Shown here piece by piece: positions 35,698 through 45,561 of a stretch of DNA of 64,000 nt (the first letter of the stretch is position 1; each line of letters begins with the position of its first letter). Source of the DNA: CAZSCF01 sp964605365 (lineage in GTDB: Bacteria; Patescibacteriota; Minisyncoccia; Moranbacterales; UBA2206); assembly GCA_964605365.1 (NCBI GenBank), contig CAZSCF010000001.1:1-64000 (forward strand). The letters run 5' to 3'. The notes beneath the pieces were generated by a model that was given only the letters and a program-made list of their open reading frames with translations, did no database searches and was not told where the DNA came from. The position numbers and the translations under genes are program-made.

Positions 35698-35811
35698 GTC
35701 CTCTCCTTTTTGTAAGGGGAGGGTTAGGGAGGGATTTTTATTGTTTCAAAGGAAACGAACCAAATTAAAAATCTCCCTTAATCCCTCTTTTTCAAAGAGA
35801 AAATTTTAAAC
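35698..35811. repeat. CTCTCC/GGGGAG-type palindrome between atpE and atpF
   Basis: CTCTCCTTTTTGTAAGGGGAG and GGTTAGGGAGGGATTTTTA, the latter mirrored by TAAAAATCTCCCTTAATCC. It resembles the argS insertion (10148-10231). Confidence 0.75.
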
Positions 35812-35839
35812 AAAAACTTAAGTTTTAATAATTAACTTT

Positions 35840-36325
35840 ATGGAACTGTTAAATAATCTGGGAATAAACGTAAAACTTTTAATCGCTCAAATAGTAAACT
35901 TTCTTATTTTGCTTTTTATTTTGTATAAGTTTGCCTATAAGCCGGTGTTTAAAGTTCTTGATAACAGAACAAAAAAAATTGAAAAGGGTCTAAAAGATGC
36001 TGAAGAAGCCAAAAATAAATTGGTGGAAATTTCTGAAAAGGAAAAAAAGATTGTGACAGAAGCCAAAAAAGAGGCGCAGATTATCATTAAAAAAGCCGAA
36101 GAAACGGCAATTCAAAGCGCCAAGGATATTGAAATTTCCGCAAAAAATCAGTCTGATAAAATATTAGAAGAAGCCAAGGTGCAAATTGAACAGGAAAAAA
36201 ACAAGGCTGTCAAAGAAATTAAATCAAAAATCGCCGAATTGGTAATAAGGGCGACAGAAAAAATTATTGATGAGAAAATAGATCAAAATAAGGATAAAGA
36301 ATTAATAGAAAAAGCGATAAAATAA
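35840..36325 (+). CDS. atpF: ATP synthase Fo subunit b
   Basis: 161 aa. One TM helix (~8-30, KLLIAQIVNFLILLFILYKFAYKPV) then a long Ala/Lys/Glu-rich coiled coil, the peripheral stalk. Its stop overlaps the atpH start by one base (TAATGA). Confidence 0.95.
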   Translation: MELLNNLGINVKLLIAQIVNFLILLFILYKFAYKPVFKVLDNRTKKIEKGLKDAEEAKNKLVEISEKEKKIVTEAKKEAQIIIKKAEETAIQSAKDIEISAKNQSDKILEEAKVQIEQEKNKAVKEIKSKIAELVIRATEKIIDEKIDQNKDKELIEKAIK

Positions 36326-36726
36326 TGAAAATTACGGTTAATCAATATGCTAAAAGTTTATATGCTGCGACTAAGGAAAAATCTCAAAAAGAGATTGCTG
36401 ATGTCGTGTCCAATTTTGTTGCAATTTTATCCAAAAACAGGCAGGTGAAATTATTCCCCAAGATATCCAAAAAATTTGAAGAAATTTGGAACAAAGAAAA
36501 TGGAATTGCAAAAGTTGAAATTGTCAGTATGGAAAAACTAAACGAAAAAATCCTAAAAAGTATTGAGAAATTTATTGAAAAAAAATATCCGGTTAAAAAG
36601 GTGATTTTGAATAATATTGTGGATGAAAAGATAATGGGTGGCATAATCATTAAGGTTGGGGATGAAATTTTAGATGGAAGCGTGTTAAGGCAATTGCGAA
36701 ATCTAAAAACAAGCTTGGAAAAATAA
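36325..36726 (+). CDS. atpH: ATP synthase F1 subunit delta (short form)
   Basis: 133 aa against 170-180 in most bacteria. The N-terminal KITVNQYAKSLYAAT and C-terminal VDEKIMGGIIIKVGDEILDGSVLRQLRNLKTSL signatures are kept, so about 40 residues of the N-terminal helical bundle are missing. It links the b-stalk to the top of F1. Confidence 0.9.
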   Translation: MKITVNQYAKSLYAATKEKSQKEIADVVSNFVAILSKNRQVKLFPKISKKFEEIWNKENGIAKVEIVSMEKLNEKILKSIEKFIEKKYPVKKVILNNIVDEKIMGGIIIKVGDEILDGSVLRQLRNLKTSLEK

Positions 36727-36828
36727 TTTTTTTGTCATTTTTTTTAAATTTATATAATTGATAATTGGCTGGAAAGTCTGTCTTTATCGGCAGACAAGCT
36801 GAAAAGCTGAGGCCTAAAAGTTAATATT

Positions 36829-38334
36829 ATGAACAAAGACTATATAATTGATGAATTAAAAAAACAAATTGAAAATTTTGAGGTTAAAACGGTGACAGAA
36901 AAAATAGGAACAGTTATCGAGGTTGGGGACGGGGTGGCTAAAATTTCCGGACTTTCTGATGTAATGGCTAGTGAAATGTTGGAATTTCCCGATGAAATTT
37001 ATGGTGTGGCTCTTAATTTGGAGGATGATCAGGTCGGTGCCATGATTTTAGGAAAAGCCGAAAAAATCAAGGAAGGCGATACAGTAAAGTCGACTGGAAA
37101 AATTCTTTCTGTACCTGTCGGAGAAGATCTGGTTGGCAGAGTTGTTGGTCCGCTTGGCGAAGCGCGTGATGGAAAGGGTAAAATTATTTCTGAAAAGTTT
37201 TATCCGGTGGAAAAAATTGCGCCCGGAGTTATTACCCGAAAAGGCGTAACTGTACCCGTACAGACTGGAATTAAGGCTATTGATGCGCTTATTCCAATTG
37301 GTCGAGGACAACGTGAGCTTATTATTGGCGATCGTCAAGTTGGAAAAACGGCTATTGCTGTCGATACGATTATCAACCAAAAGGGACAGAATTTAATTTG
37401 TATTTATGTGGCTATCGGGCAAAAAGAATCAAAAGTTGCCAGAATTAAAGCGGAGCTGGAAAAGCATGGCGCAATGGAACATACGATTATGGTTGTTGCC
37501 GGTGCTTCCGATTCAGCGGCCCTTTCCTATATTGCGCCCTATGCCGGTTGCGCAATGGGAGAATATTTTATGGATAAGGGTAAAGATGTTCTGATTATTT
37601 ACGACGATCTTAGTAAACATGCTTGGGCTTACCGTCAGATTTCCTTGATTTTGAAAAGGCCGCCAGGACGTGAGGCTTATCCCGGTGATATTTTTTATTT
37701 GCATTCCAAGCTTTTGGAAAGGTCGGCGCGTCTGGATGAAAAATTTGGCGGAGGTTCGATTACTGCTTTGCCTGTCATTGAAACGCAAGCCGGTGACGTT
37801 TCCGCCTATATTCCAACCAATGTCATTTCTATTACGGATGGCCAGATTTATCTGGAATCAGACTCTTTCTATAAAGGTATTCGTCCGGCATTAAATGTCG
37901 GTCTCTCTGTTTCTCGTGTCGGATCAGCTGCACAAACCAAAGGTATGAAAAAGGTTGCCGGAAAGCTCAGATTGGATTTGGCGCAGTTTCGTGAATTGGA
38001 AGCTTTCGCTCAATTCGGATCCGATTTGGACGAGGCGACTCGCAAGCAAATTGAAAGAGGCAAAAGAACGGTGGAAATCTTAAAACAAGACCAATATGAA
38101 CCGATGCCGGTAGAAAATCAAATAGCTGTTTTATATGCACTTTCCAACGGGTTTTTGGATGATGTCATAGTGGAAAAAGTTAAAAATTGGGAGAACGATT
38201 TTCATAAGTATATGAATACGCAGCAAAAAGATTTTATGCAAGAGCTTGGCAAGAAAAAAGAATTAACGGAGGAAATTGTAAAGAAATTGGAAAAAATAAT
38301 TACAGAATTTAAAGAAACATATCAAAATTCATAA
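36829..38334 (+). CDS. atpA: ATP synthase F1 subunit alpha
   Basis: 501 aa. P-loop GDRQVGKTAIAVDTI, LIIYDDLSKHAWAYRQISLILKRPPGREAYPGD and SVSRVGSAAQTKGMKKVAG with the arginine finger are normal. Regulatory nucleotide-binding subunit of the F1 hexamer. About 100 AT-rich nt precede it. Confidence 0.98.
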   Translation: MNKDYIIDELKKQIENFEVKTVTEKIGTVIEVGDGVAKISGLSDVMASEMLEFPDEIYGVALNLEDDQVGAMILGKAEKIKEGDTVKSTGKILSVPVGEDLVGRVVGPLGEARDGKGKIISEKFYPVEKIAPGVITRKGVTVPVQTGIKAIDALIPIGRGQRELIIGDRQVGKTAIAVDTIINQKGQNLICIYVAIGQKESKVARIKAELEKHGAMEHTIMVVAGASDSAALSYIAPYAGCAMGEYFMDKGKDVLIIYDDLSKHAWAYRQISLILKRPPGREAYPGDIFYLHSKLLERSARLDEKFGGGSITALPVIETQAGDVSAYIPTNVISITDGQIYLESDSFYKGIRPALNVGLSVSRVGSAAQTKGMKKVAGKLRLDLAQFRELEAFAQFGSDLDEATRKQIERGKRTVEILKQDQYEPMPVENQIAVLYALSNGFLDDVIVEKVKNWENDFHKYMNTQQKDFMQELGKKKELTEEIVKKLEKIITEFKETYQNS

Positions 38335-38397
38335 AACACACAACATAAAACATGAAACAGGATTGTTATATGTTTCATGCTTCATGTTTCATGACAT
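38333..38397. repeat. CATAAAACATGAAACA-type palindrome (copy 2)
   Basis: ACATAAAACATGAAACA is mirrored by TGTTTCATGCTTCATGTTTCATG, and ends at the ATG of atpG. Confidence 0.75.
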
Positions 38398-39344
38398 ATG
38401 GCCAGTGGCAAAGACATCAGGAGGAGAATAAAATCTATTAAAAATACCGGAAAAATTACTCGGGCGATGGAGATGGTATCAGCCGCTAAAATGAGAAGGG
38501 CTGTTCAAGGCGTGTTGCAAGTTAGGGAGTACGCGCGTAGCGCCTGGAGCATTCTAACAAATTTAGCCAGGGTTTTTGAAAAGAATCATGGGGGACTTTT
38601 GGCTGTAAGAGAAGTAAAAAACGTTTTAGCGATTTTGGTGACATCGAATAGAGGGCTTTGCGGATCGTTTAATTCTCAGATTTATAAAAAAGTTAAAGAC
38701 GAAATAACAAATCCGGAAAAATTAAAAATAAATAGAGTTGGGGAGAAAAAAATAATATCTTCTGTTCCGAATGATAAACTTAAGATTGATTTTATTACAA
38801 TCGGACGAAAAGGAGAAAACATGATTAAAAAAATGAAAAAAGAAATCATTGCTTCTTTCCCTGAATCGATGTTTGTTCCACGCGCAATCGATGCCAGAGC
38901 AATTGCTAAAATCGTAATTGACGAATATGATGGAGCAAAATATGATAAGGTGGTTATTTTTTACACCGATTATATTTCTACACTTAAACAAGAAACTCGC
39001 GTAAGACAAATTTTACCAATTTCCAAAATAGATTTGGAAAAACAAATTGCAGAAATGGATGTTTTGGCCAGAGAATACGGATTGAACGAGCCGGCTATGG
39101 AATATAAAATTGAGCCTTATCCAAAAAGTGTTTTGAAGTCTATTTTTCCGCGTCTTATTGAGATGCAGATTTATCATGCAATGTTGGAAGCTAACGCTTC
39201 CAAAGAAGCAGCGCGAATGATGGCGATGAGAAACGCGACTGATGCAGCCAATGAAATGGCAGGGGATTTGACGTTGGCGTATAACCAAATAAGACAATCA
39301 AAAATTACGCAAGAAATTTCAGAAATTTCTGCCGGTATGGCAGC
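38398..39344 (+). CDS. atpG: ATP synthase F1 subunit gamma (3' end in gap)
   Basis: ~315 residues before the gap. N-terminal ASGKDIRRRIKSIKNTGKITRAMEMVSAAKMRRA and C-terminal RNATDAANEMAGDLTLAYNQIRQSKITQEISEISAGMA are the two rotor helices; only a few residues and the stop should be missing. The apparent fusion with atpD is created by the 100 N. Confidence 0.95.
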
Positions 39345-39444
39345 NNNNNNNNNNNNNNNNNNNNNNNNNNNNNNNNNNNNNNNNNNNNNNNNNNNNNNNN
39401 NNNNNNNNNNNNNNNNNNNNNNNNNNNNNNNNNNNNNNNNNNNN
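39345..39444. other. Assembly gap (100 N) between atpG and atpD
   Basis: Flanks are not duplicated, so real sequence is missing: at least the atpG stop and the atpD start. The true length is unknown but, judging by family ends, may be short. Confidence 0.95.
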
Positions 39445-40806
39445 AAAATATCACAAGTAATCGGTCCGGTTGTGGATGTAGAATTTTCCGGCAAATTGCC
39501 GGCAATTTATGACGCATTGGAAATCACTCTTGATAAAAACGAGAAGCTAGTTTTGGAAACGGCGCAGCATTTGGGCGGCAGTAAAGTGCGAGCGGTAGCT
39601 ATGGGTGCAACCGACGGATTGCGTCGTGGCATGGAAGTTGCGGCGACCGGCGCTCCAATTTCCGTACCTGTTGGAGAAGGCGTTTTGGGTCGTATGTTTA
39701 ATTTGTTGGGAGAAACGATTGATGGTATCGAAGAAAAGGTGCTAGCTAAAAAAAATCTTCCCATTCACAGGGATGCTCCTAAATTTGAAGATCAATCGAC
39801 GCAGGCGGAAATTTTTGAAACGGGAATAAAAGTTATCGATTTGATTTGTCCTTTTGTCAAAGGAGGCAAAGTCGGACTTTTTGGGGGAGCGGGAGTAGGC
39901 AAGACTGTTGTCATTCAAGAACTTATCAGAAATATTGCCCAGGAACATGGAGGTTATTCTATCTTTGCCGGAGTCGGCGAAAGAACGCGCGAAGGTAATG
40001 ATCTCTATCATGAAATGAAGGGAACGGGTGTATTAAGTAAAACAGCTTTGGTTTTCGGGCAAATGAATGAGCCGCCAGGATCTCGTCAAAGAGTAGCTCT
40101 CTCTGCGCTCACTATGGCGGAATATTTTCGTGACGAAGAAAACAAAGACGTGCTTTTATTTATTGACAATATTTTTCGTTTTACTCAAGCCGGTTCGGAA
40201 GTTTCAGCGCTTTTGGGGCGCATTCCTTCGGCGGTGGGTTATCAACCGACTTTGGCGGAAGAGATGGGGCGACTTCAGGAAAGAATTACTTCCACTAAAA
40301 ACGGTTCCATAACTTCTGTGCAGGCGATTTATGTTCCAGCTGATGATTTAACCGATCCGGCGCCGGCTACAACTTTTGGTCATCTGGATTCGACCGTAGT
40401 ACTTTCCCGAAATCTTTCAGAACTTGGAATCTATCCGGCTGTTGATCCTTTGGATTCCAGTTCGACTATTCTTGATCCAAAAATCGTTGGAGAAGAACAT
40501 TATCAGGTTGCTCGTGGTGTACAAAAAGTTTTACAAAGATATAAAGATCTTCAGGATATTATTGCCATTTTGGGTATGGAAGAACTTTCCGATGAAGACA
40601 AGATTGCGGTTTCTCGTGCTAGAAAAATTCAGAAATTTTTGTCCCAACCTTTCTTTGTGGCCGAACAATTTACCGGAACGAGTGGAAAGTATGTTAAACT
40701 AAAAGATACAATTAAAGGATTTAAGATGATACTTGACGGAGAAATGGATAGCGTACCGGAACAGGAATTTTATATGAAAGGCTCGATCTTAGAGATCAAG
40801 AAGTAA
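39445..40806 (+). CDS. atpD: ATP synthase F1 subunit beta (5' end in gap)
   Basis: ~453 residues. It starts KISQVIGPVVDVEF, a few residues into the family N-terminus. P-loop GGAGVGKTVVIQEL, catalytic GVGERTREGNDLYHEM and LFIDNIFRFTQAGSEVSALLGRIPSAVGYQPTL are intact. Catalytic subunit of F1. Confidence 0.97.
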   Translation, partial: KISQVIGPVVDVEFSGKLPAIYDALEITLDKNEKLVLETAQHLGGSKVRAVAMGATDGLRRGMEVAATGAPISVPVGEGVLGRMFNLLGETIDGIEEKVLAKKNLPIHRDAPKFEDQSTQAEIFETGIKVIDLICPFVKGGKVGLFGGAGVGKTVVIQELIRNIAQEHGGYSIFAGVGERTREGNDLYHEMKGTGVLSKTALVFGQMNEPPGSRQRVALSALTMAEYFRDEENKDVLLFIDNIFRFTQAGSEVSALLGRIPSAVGYQPTLAEEMGRLQERITSTKNGSITSVQAIYVPADDLTDPAPATTFGHLDSTVVLSRNLSELGIYPAVDPLDSSSTILDPKIVGEEHYQVARGVQKVLQRYKDLQDIIAILGMEELSDEDKIAVSRARKIQKFLSQPFFVAEQFTGTSGKYVKLKDTIKGFKMILDGEMDSVPEQEFYMKGSILEIKK

Positions 40807-40807
40807 C

Positions 40808-40940
40808 TTTTTGATTTCGTAATTTTCAATAATCAATGATCAAGTTACATTAAATTTACAATGACTAAATTTTCAATTCACCAGCTAGCTAAATTAATTG
40901 AAAAATTGAAAATTCATTGAAAATTGTAAATTAAAAAATG
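40808..40940. repeat. AT-rich palindromic spacer (AATTTTCAATT type)
   Basis: Between atpD and atpC, ACATTAAATTTACAATGACTAAATTTTCAATT words are mirrored by AATTGAAAAATTGAAAATTCATTGAAAATTGTAAATT. No gene signal. Confidence 0.6.
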
Positions 40941-40950
40941 TAAATTTCTT

Positions 40951-41379
40951 ATGGGTTTACGAATAAAATTAAAAGTTGTTACTCCCGAGCGTACAGTTTT
41001 TCAAGAGGAGATTGAACAGGCGACACTTCCTGTTGCAAATGGGGATGTGACGATTTTGCCGAATCATACATCATACATAGCTTCTTTAAAATCCGGAGAA
41101 ATTATACTCAAGAAAGAAGGAAAGGAAATTTGCCTTTCAATTTCTGGAGGTTTTGTCGAGTTTAACAAGAATGAAATGATTGTCTTGGCTGATACGGCTG
41201 AAAGAGCTGAAGAAATAGATTTGGCGCGAGCAGAAGAAGCCAGAAAGAGGGCTGAAAGTGTTATGAAGCAGAAAATTGCAACAAATGAAACGGATTATGC
41301 GTTAGTAGTCGCAGCAATTGAAAGGGCTGCTGCTCGTATTAAAGTGGCTAAAAAGCACCATTCAAAAATAAAGAGCTAA
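40951..41379 (+). CDS. atpC: ATP synthase F1 subunit epsilon
   Basis: 142 aa. N-terminal beta-barrel: LKVVTPERTVFQEEIEQATLPVANGDVTILPNHTSYIASLKSGEI; C-terminal helical hairpin with AEEIDLARAEEARKRAES. Rotor subunit and inhibitor of ATP hydrolysis. The GGDEF gene begins 10 nt downstream. Confidence 0.95.
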   Translation: MGLRIKLKVVTPERTVFQEEIEQATLPVANGDVTILPNHTSYIASLKSGEIILKKEGKEICLSISGGFVEFNKNEMIVLADTAERAEEIDLARAEEARKRAESVMKQKIATNETDYALVVAAIERAAARIKVAKKHHSKIKS

Positions 41380-41389
41380 GTTTAAATTT

Positions 41390-42175
41390 ATGAATTTTGA
41401 AAATTCATTAAAAAATCAGGCGGAAATGGATGCAATAAAAGAAAAAAGAAAAAGAGTGAATGAGCTGCGAGATACGGATGATCATTATACTGACTCTGTT
41501 AAAATTTTAGCAGAAAAAGAAGATGAAATAAGAACGGAATTGAAAAAAGACGGATTAAGCGGCGAAAGATTAAATGAAATAGCAGATAAGGTATCTGATA
41601 AAGATTTGGAAATTTTAGAGACACAGAAAAGATCAACCCTGGATATCTTAACTGGTTTTTATAATCGCACCTTTATAGATCAAAATATTCCGAATTTCAT
41701 TAATTTGGAAATGAGAAGTAAAAGAGAATGCTCGGTATTAATGTTGGATATCGACTACTTCAAAAAAGTCAATGATGCTTTTGGGCATTCAGCAGGTGAT
41801 GAAGTTTTAAAAGAAGTATCCAAAAGCATTAAAAAATTAATAAGATTAAGTGATCTGCCTTGTCGCTATGGTGGAGAAGAGTTCCTAATTTTTTTACCCG
41901 ATATTAATATCAAAAAAGCCAAAGAAATTGCTGAAAGAATAAGAAAAAATTTGGAAGAAAAAGTAACTATTGTAACTGATAAAAATGGAGAACAGAAGGA
42001 GGTAAAAATAACAGTCAGTATCGGCTGTTCCGGAACAGGGGATTTGATGGCAGAAGAAAGAGGAAAAAGTTCCAAGGGTATTTTTAAAAAGATCGTAGAA
42101 AAGGCTGACTATTTTCTCTATGCATCCAAAGTAACCGGCAGAAATAAAGTCATGTCTTCTAAAGTTGAACAATAA
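41390..42175 (+). CDS. GGDEF-domain protein (probable diguanylate cyclase)
   Basis: 261 aa. A charged, helical N-terminal ~85 residues (possible dimerisation coil) precede a GGDEF domain: LDILTGFYNRTFID, LMLDIDYFKKVNDAFGHSAGDEVL, and the active site RYGGEEFLIFLPD. All catalytic and metal residues are present, so it should make c-di-GMP in the cytoplasm; no TM or sensor domain. No inhibitory RxxD is evident just before the active site. Only 10 nt separate it from atpC. Confidence 0.9.
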   Translation: MNFENSLKNQAEMDAIKEKRKRVNELRDTDDHYTDSVKILAEKEDEIRTELKKDGLSGERLNEIADKVSDKDLEILETQKRSTLDILTGFYNRTFIDQNIPNFINLEMRSKRECSVLMLDIDYFKKVNDAFGHSAGDEVLKEVSKSIKKLIRLSDLPCRYGGEEFLIFLPDINIKKAKEIAERIRKNLEEKVTIVTDKNGEQKEVKITVSIGCSGTGDLMAEERGKSSKGIFKKIVEKADYFLYASKVTGRNKVMSSKVEQ

Positions 42176-42181
42176 TTTTTT

Positions 42182-42625
42182 ATGCAAACAAAATTTAAAT
42201 TTAAAAATATTCATTCTTGTGAAGCCGTTGTTTTAAGCTGCATTGATTTTCGTTTTTGGAAAGAAACAATGGAATTTGTAGAAAATGAACTGAATATAAA
42301 AAGTTTTGATTTTCCGTCTTTGCCGGGAGCGGCCAAGATGATCAATGAAAGCGTAGATGGAGATGCGGCTGACCAATGTATTGATGTTCCGGTCAGATTG
42401 CATCATGTGCAAAAAATAATAATTGTTAATCATGAGGATTGTGGCGCTTATGGTGGCTCAGCAAAGTTTGGAAAAGACAGGGAAGAAGAACAAGAATTTC
42501 ATACGAGAGAATTAAATAAAGCTAAGAAAAAACTCTCATTGAAATATCCAGACAAAGAGATTATTTTGGTGTATGCCAAATTAATTGACAATGGCGATAA
42601 TATAAAGTTTGTTTTAATTGTTTGA
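42182..42625 (+). CDS. Beta-carbonic-anhydrase-like protein
   Basis: 147 aa. SCIDFRF gives the Cys and the Asp/Arg dyad, and VNHEDCGAYGG gives the His-x2-Cys zinc ligands, as in beta-carbonic anhydrases; the rest is shorter than usual (~180-220). Zinc enzyme interconverting CO2 and bicarbonate, or a non-catalytic relative. It starts 6 nt after the GGDEF stop. Confidence 0.75.
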   Translation: MQTKFKFKNIHSCEAVVLSCIDFRFWKETMEFVENELNIKSFDFPSLPGAAKMINESVDGDAADQCIDVPVRLHHVQKIIIVNHEDCGAYGGSAKFGKDREEEQEFHTRELNKAKKKLSLKYPDKEIILVYAKLIDNGDNIKFVLIV

Positions 42626-42650
42626 TTTTCAAAGAAAGGGGGAAAATGAA

Positions 42651-42878
42651 ATGTTTTTGGATGCGCATGTCATTTATTGCAAAAGTGGAGACTTTTTTTC
42701 TGCCTTTAATTATTTGCAGGGAAAAGAGTTTACAAGCAGCAAGGAAGCAATTCAAAAAATAAGGGCTATGTTGCGTATTGATTTCAGACGTTCTGCTGAT
42801 AGAGTTATTTGTTATCTGAAAATAACTGGGAGCAGTCAGGGATCAGTCAGAGTCGAAATCAAACCGGGCATAGTCTGA
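42651..42878 (+). CDS. Small hypothetical protein, 75 aa
   Basis: Start ATG 42651 has a strong AAAGGGGG 8 nt upstream. The product begins MFLDAHVIYCKSGDFFSAFNYLQGKEF and ends GSSQGSVRVEIKPGIV, a small alpha/beta-looking protein. Not recognised. It is followed by an intrinsic terminator, so it closes the transcript. Confidence 0.6.
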   Translation: MFLDAHVIYCKSGDFFSAFNYLQGKEFTSSKEAIQKIRAMLRIDFRRSADRVICYLKITGSSQGSVRVEIKPGIV

Positions 42879-42887
42879 TGCGGTTTC

Positions 42888-42950
42888 AGACCCATCGCGG
42901 ATTTAGGTACTTTCAACGAAAGACACAATCTAAATGGGTCTTTCGTTTTG
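42888..42950 (+). terminator. Intrinsic terminator
   Basis: AGACCCAT (42888-42895) pairs with ATGGGTCT (42934-42941), followed by TTCGTTTTG; an inner CTTTC/GAAAG hairpin lies in the loop. Confidence 0.7.
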
Positions 42951-42989
42951 TCTTGAAAAAAAAGCAGTTTTAAGCTAGGATAAAGGTAT

Positions 42990-45554
42990 ATGGAAAAGTA
43001 TGATCACAAAGAAATAGAAGCCAAATGGCAGGAAAAGTGGGCAGAAAATCCAGATCTTTTTTTGGCTAAAGATAGCGATAATAGGCCTAAAAAATACATT
43101 TTGGATATGTTTCCTTATCCGTCCGGAGATGGTTTGCACGTCGGACATGTGGAAAGTTATACGGCCACCGATATTATTTCCAGATATTTTAGAATGAAGG
43201 GCGCGAATGTTCTTCATCCGCAAGGCTGGGATGCTTTTGGGTTGCCAGCAGAAAATTATGCCATCAAAACCAAAATTCATCCAATGGAAACAACCAATAA
43301 AGCCATTGAAACCTTCAAAGGCCAAATGCAGAGAATGGGGTTTTCTTATGACTGGTCGCGCGAAGTCTGTTCAGCTGATTCGGGGTATTATAAATGGACA
43401 CAATGGTTTTTTCTTTTGCTCTATAAAAATGGTTTAGCTTATAAGTCTAAAGGTAAAGTTAATTGGTGCGATTCTTGCCAGACTGTTTTAGCTAATGAAC
43501 AAGCCGAAGGAGGTATTTGTGAACGTTGCAAAAATCCAGTCATTCAAAAAGACTTAGAGCAGTGGTATTTTAAAATAACAGATTTTATCGAAAAAAACGA
43601 AAATACTTCCGGACTCCTAGATGGCTTAGATAAGATCGATTGGCCGGAAAGCACTAAGGCCGGACAAAGAAATTGGATTGGAAAAAGTGAAGGCGCGGAA
43701 GTTGAATTTCCAATTTCAAATTCTGAATTGAAATTAAAAGTTTACACAACCAGACTCGATACTATTTTTGGTTGTACTTTCGCCTTGATTGCACCAGAGC
43801 ACAATTTGTTGCAGAAATTGAAATCACAAATTGAAAATTGGGATGAAGTTGAAAAATATATTACTGAATCAAAAAAGAAATCCGAACTGCAAAGAATTTC
43901 TGAAACAAAAGAAAAAACCGGCGTGGAAATCAAGGGCGTGAAAGTTGTTAATCCTTTTACTAAGGAGGAAATTCCACTTTTTGCTTCCGATTTTGTTCTG
44001 GGACATTACGGAACTGGGGCAGTAATGGCGGTGCCGGCACATGATGAAAGAGATTATGAATTTGCAAAGAAATATAATTTGCCGATTAAATTCGTCATTG
44101 CGAGCGGAGTGAAGCAATCTGATCAGGAGATTGCCACGTCGCCTTTGGCTTCTCGCAATGACAATGAAAAGAAAGCTTTTGCCGAAGATGGAATTTTAGT
44201 AAATTCCAGCGAATATAATGATTTAACTTCCTCAAAAGCGCGTGAAAAGATGGCTGATTGGTTAGAAAAAAATAATTTAGGCCAGAAGAAAATTAATTAT
44301 AAAATGCGAGATTGGTTGGTTTCACGCCAAAGATATTGGGGAGCTCCAATTCCGATAATATATTGCGAAAAATGTGGCGAAGTTCCGGAGTCGGAAGAAA
44401 ATTTGCCGGTGATGCTGCCTGATGATGTTGATTTTATGCCAACCGGAGAATCTCCTTTGGTAAAATCAGAAAAATTCCATAATGTAAAATGTCCCAAATG
44501 TGGAGCTAAAGCGCGCAGGGAATCAGATACTATGGATACCTTTGTTTGTTCGTCCTGGTATTATTTCAGATATGCCGATCCGAAAAATGAAAAAGAATTT
44601 GCCTCGAAAGAAATGCTTGAAAAATGGTTGCCGGTCGATTTGTATGTCGGGGGGGCGGAACATACGGTTTTGCATCTCTTATACTCAAGATTTTTTACCA
44701 AATTTTTGCATCGTTTGGGGTATATTGATTTTGATGAGCCGTTTTTAAAATTACGTCACCAAGGTATAATTTTGGCTGAAGATGGCAATAAAATGTCAAA
44801 ATCTTTGGGCAATGTTATTAATCCTGACGAAGTAGTTGAGCAATATGGCGCTGATGCCCTACGCATGTTTGAAATGTTTATGGGACCTCTCGAAGATATG
44901 AAGCCTTGGAATACACGAGGAATTGTTGGTATTTCAAGATTTTTGGAAAGGGTTTGGGAATATGTTATTGCTCCAAAGGAAAGGTTTGGCGATGAATGGT
45001 TTAAAAAATGGACTAATGGTCAAATCGGTACCACTGCCAAGGAAATGAGTGTGCTTCTAAATAAAACTATCAAAAAAGTTACAGAAGACATTGAAAATTT
45101 TAGATTTAATACAGCAGTAAGCCAACTCATGATTCTTAGAAATTCATTTTTTAAGATTGATCAAGGAGATGATAATAATATTTTAATAAGTGGGGAAGAA
45201 AGCTCGAGATTGACGCTGATTGGTATAAATGATTTTAAAAAATATTTAATATTATTTTCTCCATTCGCTCCGCATATAGCCGAAGAGCTTTGGGAAAGAT
45301 TGGGACACAATGAATCAATATTTAAAGAAAAATGGCCGGAATATGATGAGAATTTAATTAAAGGGGAAGCGGTAGAAATGGTGGTACAGATCAATGGCAA
45401 AGTTCGCGGAAAGTTTTCTGTGGTTTCTGATATTTCCGAAGAAGAAGCCAAGAAGCTGGCATTAGCCGATGCTAATATCCAAAAGTGGCTGGAAGACAAA
45501 GAGCCAAAAAAGATTGTTTTTGTGAAAGGAAGATTGCTTAGCATTGTGATATAA
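42990..45554 (+). CDS. leuS: Leucyl-tRNA synthetase
   Basis: 854 aa, class Ia. FPYPSGDGLHVGHVESYTATDI (HIGH), GWDAFGLPAENYAIK, an editing domain with TTRLDTIFGCTF, ETMDTFVCSSWYYFRYADP-type motif, NKMSKSLGNVINPDEVVEQYGADALR (KMSKS), and C-terminal MVVQINGKVRGKF. Residues ~369-391 (VIASGVKQSDQEIATSPLAS) are an in-frame palindromic repeat in the editing region. Confidence 0.97.
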   Translation: MEKYDHKEIEAKWQEKWAENPDLFLAKDSDNRPKKYILDMFPYPSGDGLHVGHVESYTATDIISRYFRMKGANVLHPQGWDAFGLPAENYAIKTKIHPMETTNKAIETFKGQMQRMGFSYDWSREVCSADSGYYKWTQWFFLLLYKNGLAYKSKGKVNWCDSCQTVLANEQAEGGICERCKNPVIQKDLEQWYFKITDFIEKNENTSGLLDGLDKIDWPESTKAGQRNWIGKSEGAEVEFPISNSELKLKVYTTRLDTIFGCTFALIAPEHNLLQKLKSQIENWDEVEKYITESKKKSELQRISETKEKTGVEIKGVKVVNPFTKEEIPLFASDFVLGHYGTGAVMAVPAHDERDYEFAKKYNLPIKFVIASGVKQSDQEIATSPLASRNDNEKKAFAEDGILVNSSEYNDLTSSKAREKMADWLEKNNLGQKKINYKMRDWLVSRQRYWGAPIPIIYCEKCGEVPESEENLPVMLPDDVDFMPTGESPLVKSEKFHNVKCPKCGAKARRESDTMDTFVCSSWYYFRYADPKNEKEFASKEMLEKWLPVDLYVGGAEHTVLHLLYSRFFTKFLHRLGYIDFDEPFLKLRHQGIILAEDGNKMSKSLGNVINPDEVVEQYGADALRMFEMFMGPLEDMKPWNTRGIVGISRFLERVWEYVIAPKERFGDEWFKKWTNGQIGTTAKEMSVLLNKTIKKVTEDIENFRFNTAVSQLMILRNSFFKIDQGDDNNILISGEESSRLTLIGINDFKKYLILFSPFAPHIAEELWERLGHNESIFKEKWPEYDENLIKGEAVEMVVQINGKVRGKFSVVSDISEEEAKKLALADANIQKWLEDKEPKKIVFVKGRLLSIVI
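44094..44163 (+). repeat. In-frame TGTCATTGCGA-family palindrome in leuS
   Basis: GTCATTGCGAGCGGAG...CTTCTCGCAATGACA with inner CAATCTGATCAGGAGATTG; same reading frame as the tgt copy. Confidence 0.9.
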
Positions 45555-45561
45555 AGAAAAT

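Noticed and set aside
38398..40806. A single 802-aa AtpG-AtpD fusion
   Set aside because: The frame is continuous only because 100 Ns happen to keep phase; both halves have normal separate gene ends.
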